Shown: positions 1-8,390 of the stretch, one piece after another
Numbering within the stretch: the first letter of the stretch is position 1
How the letters are laid out: each line of letters starts with the position of its first letter
From: Entamoeba histolytica HM-1:IMSS
Taxonomy: Eukaryota > Evosea > Mastigamoebida > Endamoebidae
Direction of reading: 5' to 3'
DNA: 17,375 nt
Assembly: GCF_000208925.1 (NCBI RefSeq)
Contig: NW_001914993.1
Coordinates: 8,412 to 25,786 of the forward strand
Notes under the pieces: generated by a model
Told to the model about the DNA's origin: nothing
Seen by the model: the letters and a program-made list of their open reading frames with translations, nothing else
Database searches by the model: none
Translations under genes and position numbers: made by a program

Positions 1-305
1 TTTATATTATTATCATTTATATCTATTTTCATTTTATATTTATTCTCTTTTGTTTTATATTAATATTAATTTTATCTTTTATCTTTTGATTTTATTATTA
101 TATCATTTATTATCATTTCTCCTTTTATTTATCATTTATTCTTATTATTCTTTTGTTTTTTCTTTATTCTATATCATATATTCATATCATTTTCATTTAT
201 ATTTTATCACTTATTACATGTTATAATAACATAACACTTATGATTGATTATATAATAAATATCATAATGAAATTATACATATAAATAATAAACATAAAAA
301 AGAGT

Positions 306-530
306 AAAATATTTTTCATCAATAAAATAATATTAATTACTTTGCATCATTAAATTAGACACTTTTATTTCATATTTCTAATTTTTACAATAAAATTACA
401 CTTTTAATTCTTCTTTTCTTCTTTTATTACATCTTTGTGATTTATTATTTTTATATTCTTCTTCTACTTTCTTTTTATTCTTTTATATATTTTTATTCTT
501 TTTATATTATTTGTTTTTCGTTGTTGTTTA
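306..530. repeat. Diverged T-rich direct repeat, copy 1
   Basis: This segment aligns by eye with 1201-1495 in the same orientation. Shared landmarks appear in the same order: an AAAATATTTT-like start followed by CATCAATAAAA, then TTGCATCATTAAATT, a CACTTTT block, CAATAAAAT, TTTTCTTCTTTTAT, CTACTTTCTTTTTATTC and a TTTTTCGTTG end. The copies differ by many substitutions and indels. It may be an old, decayed transposable element or a segmental duplication, but low-complexity T-rich sequence could exaggerate the similarity. Confidence 0.45.
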
Positions 531-679
531 TATTTGTTTCTTCTATTATTTATCAAATTTATATTCATTTATTCATTATCTTTTTATTTTGTTTTTATTA
601 ATTCTTGAGTATTGTATATTTCTTTATTATTTCATTTATATATTATCAAAATATATGTTTTATTGAATTTATGTTGAAC

Positions 680-704
680 AAAATATTGAATAATTCAATA
701 TTTT
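680..704. repeat. 25-bp perfect palindrome
   Basis: Two 12-bp arms (AAAATATTGAAT and its reverse complement) flank a single central base at 692. The composition is almost entirely A and T, so a chance origin is possible. No gene lies within 1 kb on either side. Confidence 0.6.
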
Positions 705-1200
705 AAATGTTAAATATTCATTATTTATTCTGAAATGTTATGTATATGTTTATTATATTAAATGAATATGATGAATGAATATCAATATTATTGTTTATTT
801 GATTTTAAAAAATAATAAATGAATATGAAATAATAAATGAAATAAAATAATGAAGACAATGAAATGATAATGAAATAGAATAATCTAATATTGAACAAAT
901 CAAATAAAGAATATATTGAATATATCATTAATGTTACTTTATTATTTATTATTTCAATTATTAAATATTAATAAATTATTATTCATGAATATTTAATTAA
1001 TTGATTGATATTTTACAATTTCATTTTCATTTTATTTAATAAATGAAATATAAATAATAAATGAATGAATAATAATGTAATATATGAAATAATAAAAAGA
1101 AAAGAAAGATAAATAATAAAGAAATATGATGTATTTAATATATAATATAATTTATTATCAAATATAATAATAATATCAAATGATGATTTATTTTTATTTC

Positions 1201-1495
1201 AAAATATTTTGCATCAATAAAAATGTTGCTAAATATTTTGCATCATTAAATTTTGCATCATTAAATTTTGCACTTTTTTTATTTGTTTCAATAAAATTTG
1301 CATCCTTTATTTTTTTCTTTCTTTTCTTCTTTTATCATCTCTTTTGTTTTATTACACTTTATCTTCTTTCTTTTTATATTCTCTACTTTCTACTTTTATT
1401 CTTTCTTCATCTTTATCTACTTTTTACTTTCTTTTTATTCTTTTATATCATTCATTCTCTTCTTTTTCAATTATTTGCTTTTTTTCGTTGCCATT
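1201..1495. repeat. Diverged T-rich direct repeat, copy 2
   Basis: This is the partner of the repeat at 306-530, with the same ordered landmarks from AAAATATTTTGCATCAATAAAA to TTTTTTCGTTGCC. It is longer than copy 1, partly because a 15-bp unit is repeated near its start. Confidence 0.45.
1207..1273. repeat. Short tandem repeat of TTTTGCATCATTAAA
   Basis: The 15-bp unit is perfect twice in a row at 1236-1250 and 1251-1265 and starts a third time at 1266 (TTTTGCAC). A near copy with one change sits at 1207-1221. The related word TTGCATCATTAAATT also occurs once in the other repeat copy near 341-355. Confidence 0.75.
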
Positions 1496-2002
1496 TTATC
1501 TACTCATTTTGACTCAAACCATCTTCTAAAGTGTCCACTTATTTGATGCCATTTCCATTTTTTGATGTATTTGTCAATAATTTCTTTATTTTTCAAATGA
1601 AATTAATCAAATTATATTTTAGAATAGTGTTTTACTATCATATAATTCTATTTTATCTCTTATCTTATATTTAACAATAGCTTGAGCAAATAATAAATAA
1701 CTATTTCTTTTCTAAATTCTTCACTTCTTATAATATTTTTATCTTCTTAAACTATCACTTGTAATACAGTAAAATTGTTAAGAAGAAATTATACATACTC
1801 TTTTCCTTTTTAATGCTATGAGTCATAACAGAAGATAAAAATGTCTAGAAAATACCACAACAAAACCATAAGTTTTGCTTTTTGTTCAAAAAAAAAACAC
1901 AACCAATAAATTAAATCGTACAAAAATTTGAAACGATTAAATAAAGAAGATATTCTTGGAAATACACTTAGATTTTAATGTTATAAAAATATAAAAAAAT
2001 AG

Positions 2003-2039
2003 AAAGAACTAAAAAAGTTTAAAGAGAAAAAGAAATTCA
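2003..2039 (+). promoter_or_regulatory. Candidate core promoter of the adaptin gene
   Basis: Entamoeba core promoters are known to combine a TATA-like GTATTTAAA(G/C), a GAAC element (AATGAACT) and an initiator (AAAAATTCA) close to the start codon. Here AAAGAACT lies at 2003-2010, GTTTAAAG at 2017-2024 and AGAAATTCA at 2031-2039, just before the ATG at 2042. All three are imperfect matches, and the leader would be only a few bases long, as is usual in this genus. This is assigned by resemblance only. Confidence 0.45.
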
Positions 2040-2041
2040 AG

Positions 2042-4666
2042 ATGGAAGGAATGAAACGTTTCTTGTTTGGAAATGTACCACCAAAAGGAACAGTACCATT
2101 TAACTCAAATCCTAAAAAGAAAAGTACTACCACAACACAAAAGAAAAATTATAAAACTGATATAAAAAAAATGAAAGATGAACTTCAAGAATTAAGAGAA
2201 ATGCTTCAAAGTAAAGAGATTGAAGAACAAAGAGAAGCGTTAAGAAAAATTGTATTAGCAACAGCAGAAGGAAAAGATTGTTCATTTATGTTTATGGATG
2301 TTTTAAAAATTATTCAAACAAATGATGTTTCTTTAAAACAAATGATTTATCTTTATATTTCAGCTTATGCAAGTATTGATGAACAACAAGCAATACTTGG
2401 AGTTAATTCATTAATCATTGATAGTAAACATCATGATGCACATGTACGTGGTTTAGCCCTTAGGACTATGGGAAATATTAGACTTCAAATGACTGCTGAA
2501 TATTTTGTTCAACCATTATTAAATGGGTTAGATGATAATGACCCATATGTACGTAGAAATGCAGTTCTTGGATTATTAAAACTTCTCCATATTCCAAACA
2601 CTTCTATTGACCGTGAAGCAATAGAAAAGAAATTTGTATTACTACTTAATGATAGTGATAGTTGTGTTGTAGCAAATGTTATTAATGCCATAAATGAATT
2701 ACCTGAAATGCTTTATTTATTAAAATCCCCTGAAACTATTAGTAGAATGATTGAATTAATAGATGGTGCTTCTGATTTTACTCAAGCTGTATTTATTAAG
2801 TGTTTTACTAACTATGTTCCATCATCTTCTCAAGAAGCTGAAAGAATTACACAAAAAGTATTTGATAAAGGTTCTGTTACTAATGAAGGTGTTGTTATAG
2901 ATACATTAAAACTTGTATTAAGATATCAACCATTTTTAAACGCTTCAAAAGTAGAAGAATATTTTAGTATTTTAGCAAATATTATAATGAAAATGAATGC
3001 ATCATTAACAAGTTCAAAACAATATGATGTTTTATATATCTTTTATAGAAATATTAAACATTTCCTTTTCACTCAAAGAAAACTTTTTGTGTCTCAACTA
3101 TTTTGTTTTTATATTTCATATGAAGATCCAATTAATTTAAGAATAGAAAAATTAGAAATCCTTTTATCTTTGGCTGAAGAAACTAATGTTAAAGACCTCT
3201 TAGATGAATTAACTGAAGACTCTTTAGCCTCTCTTGATTTTGCTCCAAAGACATTAAAAGCTATTGCTACATTAGTTACTAAATTTCCTAGTTTGGCTTC
3301 TCAATGTGTTTCTTCTATTATTCGTATTTCTAATGAAGTGCCTCAATTGAGTGAGTCATGTCTAGTTGCTTTATCTGAGATTTTAATTCATACTGATGGA
3401 ATGTATTTGAAAGCTCTTCCTTTGTTATTAAATAATATAGAAAATCTTGAAAATGTTGAAGCAAAATGTGCATTGATTTATCTTTGTGGAGAGTTTGTAA
3501 CAAAAATTACAAATGCAAAAGAATTTATAGCTAAATGTATTGAGAGGTATACTGACGAATGTTTAGAAGTAAGACTAACTCTTTTAACTGCATGTGGAAA
3601 AATTTATTGTGAAGTTCCATTTACAGAAACTACTCAAAAAGTATTAGAAATAGCTATCAAATCTGTTGAATGTGATGAACGTGAACGTGCAGTATATATT
3701 TGGAGGATATTAAGTGGAGGTGAAAAATTAGTTAAAGGAAAGACAGTTGGAATGGAAAAAGTTCTTGAAAGAAGAGAAATGTTAATGAACATTGGAAGTA
3801 TTTCTACTGTATTAGAAATACCTAAAAAAGATATAAAATCATACTCTGCACCTAAAAGAACAATTAAAAATATTGTTGGAGATAAAGAAAAACAACAAGA
3901 ATTAGATGAAAAGAATAAAGAAATTTATGCACAATTAAAACAAAAAAGAAATCAAGGAAATCAAAAAATTTTGAGTGTAGAAAATGAACGTATTAATAGT
4001 TTGATTAGTGTGTCTAACAATGTACACCAATTTGATATTGATGGAATGATAATTAAAAAAGAAGGAAAATTATTTATGAAAATGAGAATTAAAAATACTT
4101 CTGGTGCTGTAATTAATGGACTATTTATGCAAATTAATAACAATTCATTTGGATTATCTTGTGGCACTTTTGATAAAACAACATTACAAGTAGATGAAAT
4201 TTATTCAACTGACTTACCATTATATTTTAATGGAGTTTCTTTAGAAGGGAAATTGAATAATGTAATGCAACTAGGAATTTCACATTCAACAAAACAAGTT
4301 TCATTTTATACACTTATAATGCCAATATATTTAGCGTCTATTTCTGAAGGAGTGCCAACACAACCACGAGTATGTGCCGAGATTTATCATAAATTCCCAT
4401 GTGACTCTACTTTAGTTCTTGTTTTTAATCATATTCAACCAGGAGAAAGTAAGAATGTATTAGTTGATTGTGGGTTTAAAGTAGTAGCAGAAAAAGTAGA
4501 AGGAACAGTTGCTAAACTAATAATGATTATCAAATTAATAAAAGACATAATTATTATGGCTGATATTGGTATTGATGCAATAAAGAAAACAATTACATTC
4601 CATATGAAATCATCAGATTTCTCTCAACTAAAGTTAATGGAACAATCATTAACTCCTTTATTCTAA
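2042..4666 (+). CDS. Beta adaptin, large subunit of an AP-1/AP-2 type adaptor complex
   Basis: The 874-residue product is the beta subunit of a heterotetrameric adaptor that selects cargo and recruits coats at the trans-Golgi/endosome or plasma membrane. After a basic extension (about 1-45), residues 45-590 form the alpha-helical trunk. It has beta-adaptin landmarks such as VYLYI-like YLYISAYA, RGLALRTMGNIR and DDNDPYVRRNAVLGLLKL, and WRILSGG near 554. A short, charged hinge (about 600-650) leads to a complete appendage (about 655-874) with NNNSFGL near 700, a VDEI...LPL strand and FYTLIMP. The appendage resembles beta1/beta2 rather than beta3 or beta4. No clean clathrin box is visible in the hinge; ILSVE at 643-647 is at best a weak match. 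The first ATG follows a good initiator-like sequence. Length is slightly below that of animal beta1/beta2. AP-1 and AP-2 cannot be told apart here. Confidence 0.93.
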   Translation: MEGMKRFLFGNVPPKGTVPFNSNPKKKSTTTTQKKNYKTDIKKMKDELQELREMLQSKEIEEQREALRKIVLATAEGKDCSFMFMDVLKIIQTNDVSLKQMIYLYISAYASIDEQQAILGVNSLIIDSKHHDAHVRGLALRTMGNIRLQMTAEYFVQPLLNGLDDNDPYVRRNAVLGLLKLLHIPNTSIDREAIEKKFVLLLNDSDSCVVANVINAINELPEMLYLLKSPETISRMIELIDGASDFTQAVFIKCFTNYVPSSSQEAERITQKVFDKGSVTNEGVVIDTLKLVLRYQPFLNASKVEEYFSILANIIMKMNASLTSSKQYDVLYIFYRNIKHFLFTQRKLFVSQLFCFYISYEDPINLRIEKLEILLSLAEETNVKDLLDELTEDSLASLDFAPKTLKAIATLVTKFPSLASQCVSSIIRISNEVPQLSESCLVALSEILIHTDGMYLKALPLLLNNIENLENVEAKCALIYLCGEFVTKITNAKEFIAKCIERYTDECLEVRLTLLTACGKIYCEVPFTETTQKVLEIAIKSVECDERERAVYIWRILSGGEKLVKGKTVGMEKVLERREMLMNIGSISTVLEIPKKDIKSYSAPKRTIKNIVGDKEKQQELDEKNKEIYAQLKQKRNQGNQKILSVENERINSLISVSNNVHQFDIDGMIIKKEGKLFMKMRIKNTSGAVINGLFMQINNNSFGLSCGTFDKTTLQVDEIYSTDLPLYFNGVSLEGKLNNVMQLGISHSTKQVSFYTLIMPIYLASISEGVPTQPRVCAEIYHKFPCDSTLVLVFNHIQPGESKNVLVDCGFKVVAEKVEGTVAKLIMIIKLIKDIIIMADIGIDAIKKTITFHMKSSDFSQLKLMEQSLTPLF

Positions 4667-4681
4667 TTAACTTTTTTTTTT
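4664..4681 (+). terminator. Candidate poly(A) signal of the adaptin gene
   Basis: TAATT begins at the stop codon itself (4664-4668) and is followed by a ten-T tract at 4672-4681. Entamoeba 3' ends typically carry a TA(A/T)TT motif next to a U-rich tract close to the stop codon, so this fits. A TAATT on the opposite strand (4704-4708) would serve the convergent DRG gene. Confidence 0.5.
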
Positions 4682-4718
4682 CTTATAAAAATGAATAATG
4701 TGTAATTAAATATCTCAT

Positions 4719-5816
4719 TCATTTACCAACTTTCATTACTTGAAGAACATCTTCATCATCTAAACGATGGTCTTTACCAACTCTTTGAGGACTATGTTTA
4801 ACAGAAGTTCCCCAAACTAATGCATATTTCATTTGAGTAGCAAGTTGTTTATGAATTTTAAAACTAACATTTTCCACAGTAGCTTTACGTGCTGGAAGAA
4901 CAATAGGAGTCTTAAAATCAGGAAAAGCACCAGGAGCTTTTGTATAAACTCTAACCAGATTTAATTGCTCCCAAATCATTTCTTTTAATTTATCTAAACC
5001 AAGTCCTTGAGCCGCAGAAATACAACAAAAATATGGTAATGTTTGAAGTTTTTCCACTTCAGATGGTTCCATTGCATCAATTTTATTAATTACATAGATA
5101 CAAGGAATATATTTACAATTATCTTCTATTACATCAATTAAATCTTGGACTGAAGAATCTGTGTCACAATAAACATCTGCATTTAATATTTTATATTCTT
5201 TTAATACTAATCTAACAATTTCTTGTGTTAATTCACTTTGTTTTGCTGTAGGTGTAAAACATACTCCTCCTGCAAGTTTTTTAACAATACGAATTCTTGG
5301 TGGTTCTTTATTTAATCGAATTCCAACACCTTCTAATTCATATTCAATTTTATCTTTTAATTCTAATGACTTAGTTCCATCTATCATTAAAAGAATACAA
5401 TCAGAAGTTCTAGCAACTGAAATGACTTGTCTTCCTCTTCCTTTTCCATCTTTAGCTCCTTCAATAATTCCTGGAAGATCCAATAATTGAACTTGTGACC
5501 CTTTTAAATCCATTACTCCTGGAACACATGTTAATGTAGTAAATTCATATGCTGCTATCTTTGATTCTGTAGGTGTCATTGCTGTAAGTAATGTAGATTT
5601 TCCAACTGATGGAAATCCAACCATTCCTACTCTTGCATCTCCAAACTTTGCTACATCAAACCCTTCTCCTGCAACTTTTTTTTCTGGTGCAAGTAATTCC
5701 CTTTGATATTTTGCCATTTTTGCTCTCATCATACAAATATGATGCATTGTAGCTTTATTAACTTGTGTTCTCGACAATTCAAATTTGATATCATCAATCT
5801 TTTGTTGCAATGACAT
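4719..5816 (-). CDS. DRG-family GTP-binding protein (DRG1-like)
   Basis: This 365-residue protein belongs to the developmentally regulated GTP-binding (DRG/Obg-HflX) family. Family members bind ribosomes and assist translation with DFRP partner proteins. Visible motifs are the N-terminal helical segment with KATMHH (1-50), G1 GFPSVGKS at 67-74, the family switch region AAYEFTTLT (88-96), G3 DLPG at 113-116 followed by KDGKGRGRQ, G4 NKID at 244-247, G5 ISA near 266, and a TGS domain at about 289-363 ending in GKDH...DEDV. GEGFDVAK, KDGKGRGRQ and LVRVYTK look DRG1-like, while TLTCVPG and VWGTSVKHSPQRVG also recall DRG2. I favour DRG1. Length matches the family and no motif is missing. The gene converges on adaptin with only 52 bp between stop codons. 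Confidence 0.93.
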   Translation of the reverse strand: MSLQQKIDDIKFELSRTQVNKATMHHICMMRAKMAKYQRELLAPEKKVAGEGFDVAKFGDARVGMVGFPSVGKSTLLTAMTPTESKIAAYEFTTLTCVPGVMDLKGSQVQLLDLPGIIEGAKDGKGRGRQVISVARTSDCILLMIDGTKSLELKDKIEYELEGVGIRLNKEPPRIRIVKKLAGGVCFTPTAKQSELTQEIVRLVLKEYKILNADVYCDTDSSVQDLIDVIEDNCKYIPCIYVINKIDAMEPSEVEKLQTLPYFCCISAAQGLGLDKLKEMIWEQLNLVRVYTKAPGAFPDFKTPIVLPARKATVENVSFKIHKQLATQMKYALVWGTSVKHSPQRVGKDHRLDDEDVLQVMKVGK

Positions 5817-6075
5817 GATTTATTCTCTTCTTGTTTTTATATTATATAGTTCTTTTTATTACTTGTTTACTATTATTATTTTTTATATTTGAATATTGTT
5901 ATATATATCAATATTATGGTATTTAAAACTAATCAAAAAATCAATGTAATGATAATAAATAAGATAACTTGATGAGATTAATTAATAATCTTGTAGAGTT
6001 AAACAAACAATTTTTATTAGACTTTATTTAAACGAAGACTAAAAGAAATTCAAAGAAACAAAAGTGAATTAAGAA

Positions 6076-6717
6076 TTATGGTCTATAGTTGTAATCAACA
6101 TCATGAGAACAAGCAGTCATATCACCATTATATTGTTTCATATAAGGAGAAGTCCATCCACCAAATGATTTGAAGTCAGAGAATGTTTTCTTACCATCAT
6201 AATGTGGATACCAAATTGGCCAACTTCCAGCTCTGCTGAATTTGTAGTCTAAACCTACAATGTCTTCCCAGTTATAATAAGAAGCATAAATTCCAGATTT
6301 AATACCAATAGCAGCAGCTTCATTAGTAAGACTTTCAAAGAATTTTCTATTACTAGATTTAGAAGAAGACTAAGTTCCTTCAATATCGAACCATAATCTT
6401 TCGAACTTAAGTTTTTTAGAAGTGACTTGATTCCAGAATGATTTTACTTGTCCTGCAGGATCTCCACATGAATAACATGGATAGAAATAAGCATCAATGT
6501 TCTTTGCACTAAATCCAGCAGCAAGAGCATTTTCATTGATTGATTTAGCATTTGGGTCAAATGATCCAAGACTTCTCCAAGCTCTAAAGATAAAGAATGA
6601 ATTAAATCCAAGATCTCTTAAACACTTAATTGATGCTGTTGAAATAGATTCAGCAATATCAACACCATAAGAAGCTGCATGTGCAGTAAGTACAATTGCG
6701 GCAAGGATAAATAACAT
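6076..6717 (-). pseudogene. GH25-type lysozyme gene interrupted by one in-frame TAG
   Basis: The gene encodes a secreted glycoside hydrolase family 25 muramidase, an enzyme that cuts peptidoglycan; Entamoeba uses such lysozymes on ingested bacteria. Residues 1-15 form a signal peptide ending in AHA. YGVDIAE carries the first acidic residue (D20), D75 lies in a DAYFYPC motif, and LWFDIEG carries D111 and E113, matching the family's acidic catalytic residues. A TAG at codon 116 (6370-6372) stops the frame right after this motif. The same frame then stays open for another 97 codons to a TAA at 6076-6078. That part is recognisably the remaining GH25 barrel (YASYYNWED, WPIWYPHYDG, FGGW). Without the stop the product would be about 213 residues, the expected size. 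No frameshift and no GTTTGT donor is present, so an intron is unlikely. It may be a pseudogene, an allele or a sequencing error. Confidence 0.85.
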
Positions 6718-7699
6718 TAATTTTAATAAGAACTTTTTTAGAGTATTTAAAGGAACAAAAAAAAAATTATTTAAAATAATATTTCATAGTTATTTTATTC
6801 TATTTCTTATTCTTTAATTCTATAAATAAAAATAATTATTTGAAAATTTAATTTATTTCAATTTTTCTTAGAAAATTTAGAATCATTTGGAAGATTTAAT
6901 TTATATTATTTAAATCCTTAATTAAATGAATTTTCTCTAAGTTTTTATAAAGATTATTCATCTGAACTATAAATTATTTATTTTTTGTTTTAATTTTTAA
7001 TTTGGATTGTTATTATTAAAAGGAGATAGTATATTTTTTTTAATTTAAAAATTAGTTTTATTCGGTATTTTCTTTTTTTTTTTAGTTTAAAATATTATTC
7101 ATTTTATTTTTATTTTATTTCCAATTTTTCATATCAAGAAATAAAAGATAAATATTTTGTATTCAATAGTTTTGTATAACAGTGTTATTACTAATGGTTT
7201 ATCCTTTCTTTTCATCAAAAAGTTCTTTTTCTTCAATAATGTAGGAGAAAATAGTAATAGAAAGACGTCACATTAGTTTTGTTGGTAATGTTATCGATGA
7301 TTGAAAATTTGAATAACATAAATTCTTTAGTAAATCGCATGTTGCAGATTTAGATTATAAAACCTAAAAATAAAACTTAAATCATTATTTTAATAAATAG
7401 GATAAAAATGGATAAACTGTGGTATAAAAGGGTTTTATAACAAGTGATGGAAAAATTAGAAGATTTTAAGTTCATCAAAAGGAGAAAAAGAGCAAATAAA
7501 AAAACAAATTCAGGAATTTGACAGTGTTGGAAATAGAACTCAAATCAGAGAAGTCTAAATATGGTAAAAAGATTGGATAAGTAAAATTAGAAAAGAATAA
7601 ATGATATTGAAGGGAATTGAAAGAAGAATTATTATTTTTGGAAAATACAGAACTATTTAACAGATAGATTTGCGATTATTCATTTCATCCTGTTAAGTA
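6718..7699. other. AT-rich spacer with no recognised gene
   Basis: No intact reading frame is visible. Positions 6720-7140 are A/T-rich filler with several T or A runs. GTATTTAAAG at 6743-6752 matches the Entamoeba TATA-like element, but on the + strand, pointing away from the adjacent lysozyme gene. From about 7220 to 7697 the + strand becomes richer in A and G and looks vaguely gene-like, but each frame is crowded with stops, so at most it is a decayed relic. The ATG of the next gene is at 7700. Confidence 0.55.
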
Positions 7700-8230
7700 A
7701 TGAGTTTATCAGTTTTTACTCCAGTTCCTATAGAAAGTTTTGTTATTACTCCAAAAATTGCTAGTCAATCTGAAGAAGATTTGAATGAAAAAATATGTTA
7801 TTCTCGTTTTGTTTCATATCAATGGAATGATGAAATTACTATTTTTGTGATGTTGAAATATAAAAAATGGCAGTTATCACAAAGAAAATATAAGACATTA
7901 AATGAATTTTTAAAAGAATGTTCTGAATGTCTTACAACAAATTTTCATTTTAAAAAATCACCAACACAAATAAGAGATAAAATTAATAATACCAAATCAT
8001 CATATGCTAATATTATTAAAAAATCATCTGCTCAATTCTCTAAAGAAAAAAATTTACCATTAACAAAAAAATTATTTGATTTTATGAATATTTATTTTAA
8101 TGGTAAATATGTTATTTCAATTGACACATTAGAAGAACAAATTTCTTTATTAATGAGAAAATTTATGAGTCATGTTAATACCTCTTCTCAACTAAAAAAT
8201 GCTATTTTAAAAATGAAAACTTATCATTAA
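7700..8230 (+). CDS. Hypothetical protein with a SANT/trihelix-like domain
   Basis: The product has 176 residues and no identifiable signal peptide or membrane segment. Residues about 40-105 fit the pattern of Myb/SANT-like or trihelix DNA-binding domains. The first helix starts with W42 in QWNDE, a middle helix holds NEFLKECSECL (68-78), and a third basic helix reads SPTQIRDKINNTKSSY (87-102). These domains normally bind DNA and act in transcription, so a nuclear role is inferred, not shown. The C-terminal third is helical and Lys-rich with no motif I recognise. Codon use looks like that of the neighbours. The ATG at 7700 is the first in the frame, and a T run follows shortly after the stop. 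The domain call is tentative. Confidence 0.6.
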   Translation: MSLSVFTPVPIESFVITPKIASQSEEDLNEKICYSRFVSYQWNDEITIFVMLKYKKWQLSQRKYKTLNEFLKECSECLTTNFHFKKSPTQIRDKINNTKSSYANIIKKSSAQFSKEKNLPLTKKLFDFMNIYFNGKYVISIDTLEEQISLLMRKFMSHVNTSSQLKNAILKMKTYH

Positions 8231-8390
8231 AAGAAATAAGTTTTTTTTTTATTTATCAGTCTCATCACATTGTACATTACTTATTATTTAATTGAATATC
8301 TTTTTTTTTATTAAAATAATTAAAATTACATTTTATTTATAAATAAAAAACTTTAATAACAATAAAAAGTTATTTATTCAACCCTTAAAA

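Larger units (their letters stand above)
1..2041. other. Gene-free, extremely AT-rich spacer
   Basis: I see no credible gene in this 2-kb stretch. Positions 1-660 and 1180-1500 are T-rich on the + strand, and 730-900 is rich in A and G. The open frames around 1180-1546 encode almost only Phe, Leu, Ser, Ile and Tyr and simply reflect the T-rich composition. The stretch holds two diverged copies of a T-rich repeat, a short tandem repeat and a small palindrome, listed separately. From about 1500 to 2000 the sequence is more mixed but still shows no reading frame or RNA gene that I recognise. Confidence 0.7.

Noticed and set aside
1180..1546. Three overlapping open frames of 61-110 codons
   Set aside because: They encode almost only Phe, Leu, Ser, Ile and Tyr in a T-rich repeat, overlap one another in different frames, and have no domain or promoter context.
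2509..4167. Two minus-strand open frames inside the adaptin gene
   Set aside because: They lie wholly within a strongly supported coding region and show no recognisable protein features.
6350..6420. An intron that would remove the TAG in the lysozyme gene
   Set aside because: The TAG could resemble a 3' splice site, but no GTTTGT-type donor lies upstream, and the sequence on both sides is continuous GH25 coding sequence.
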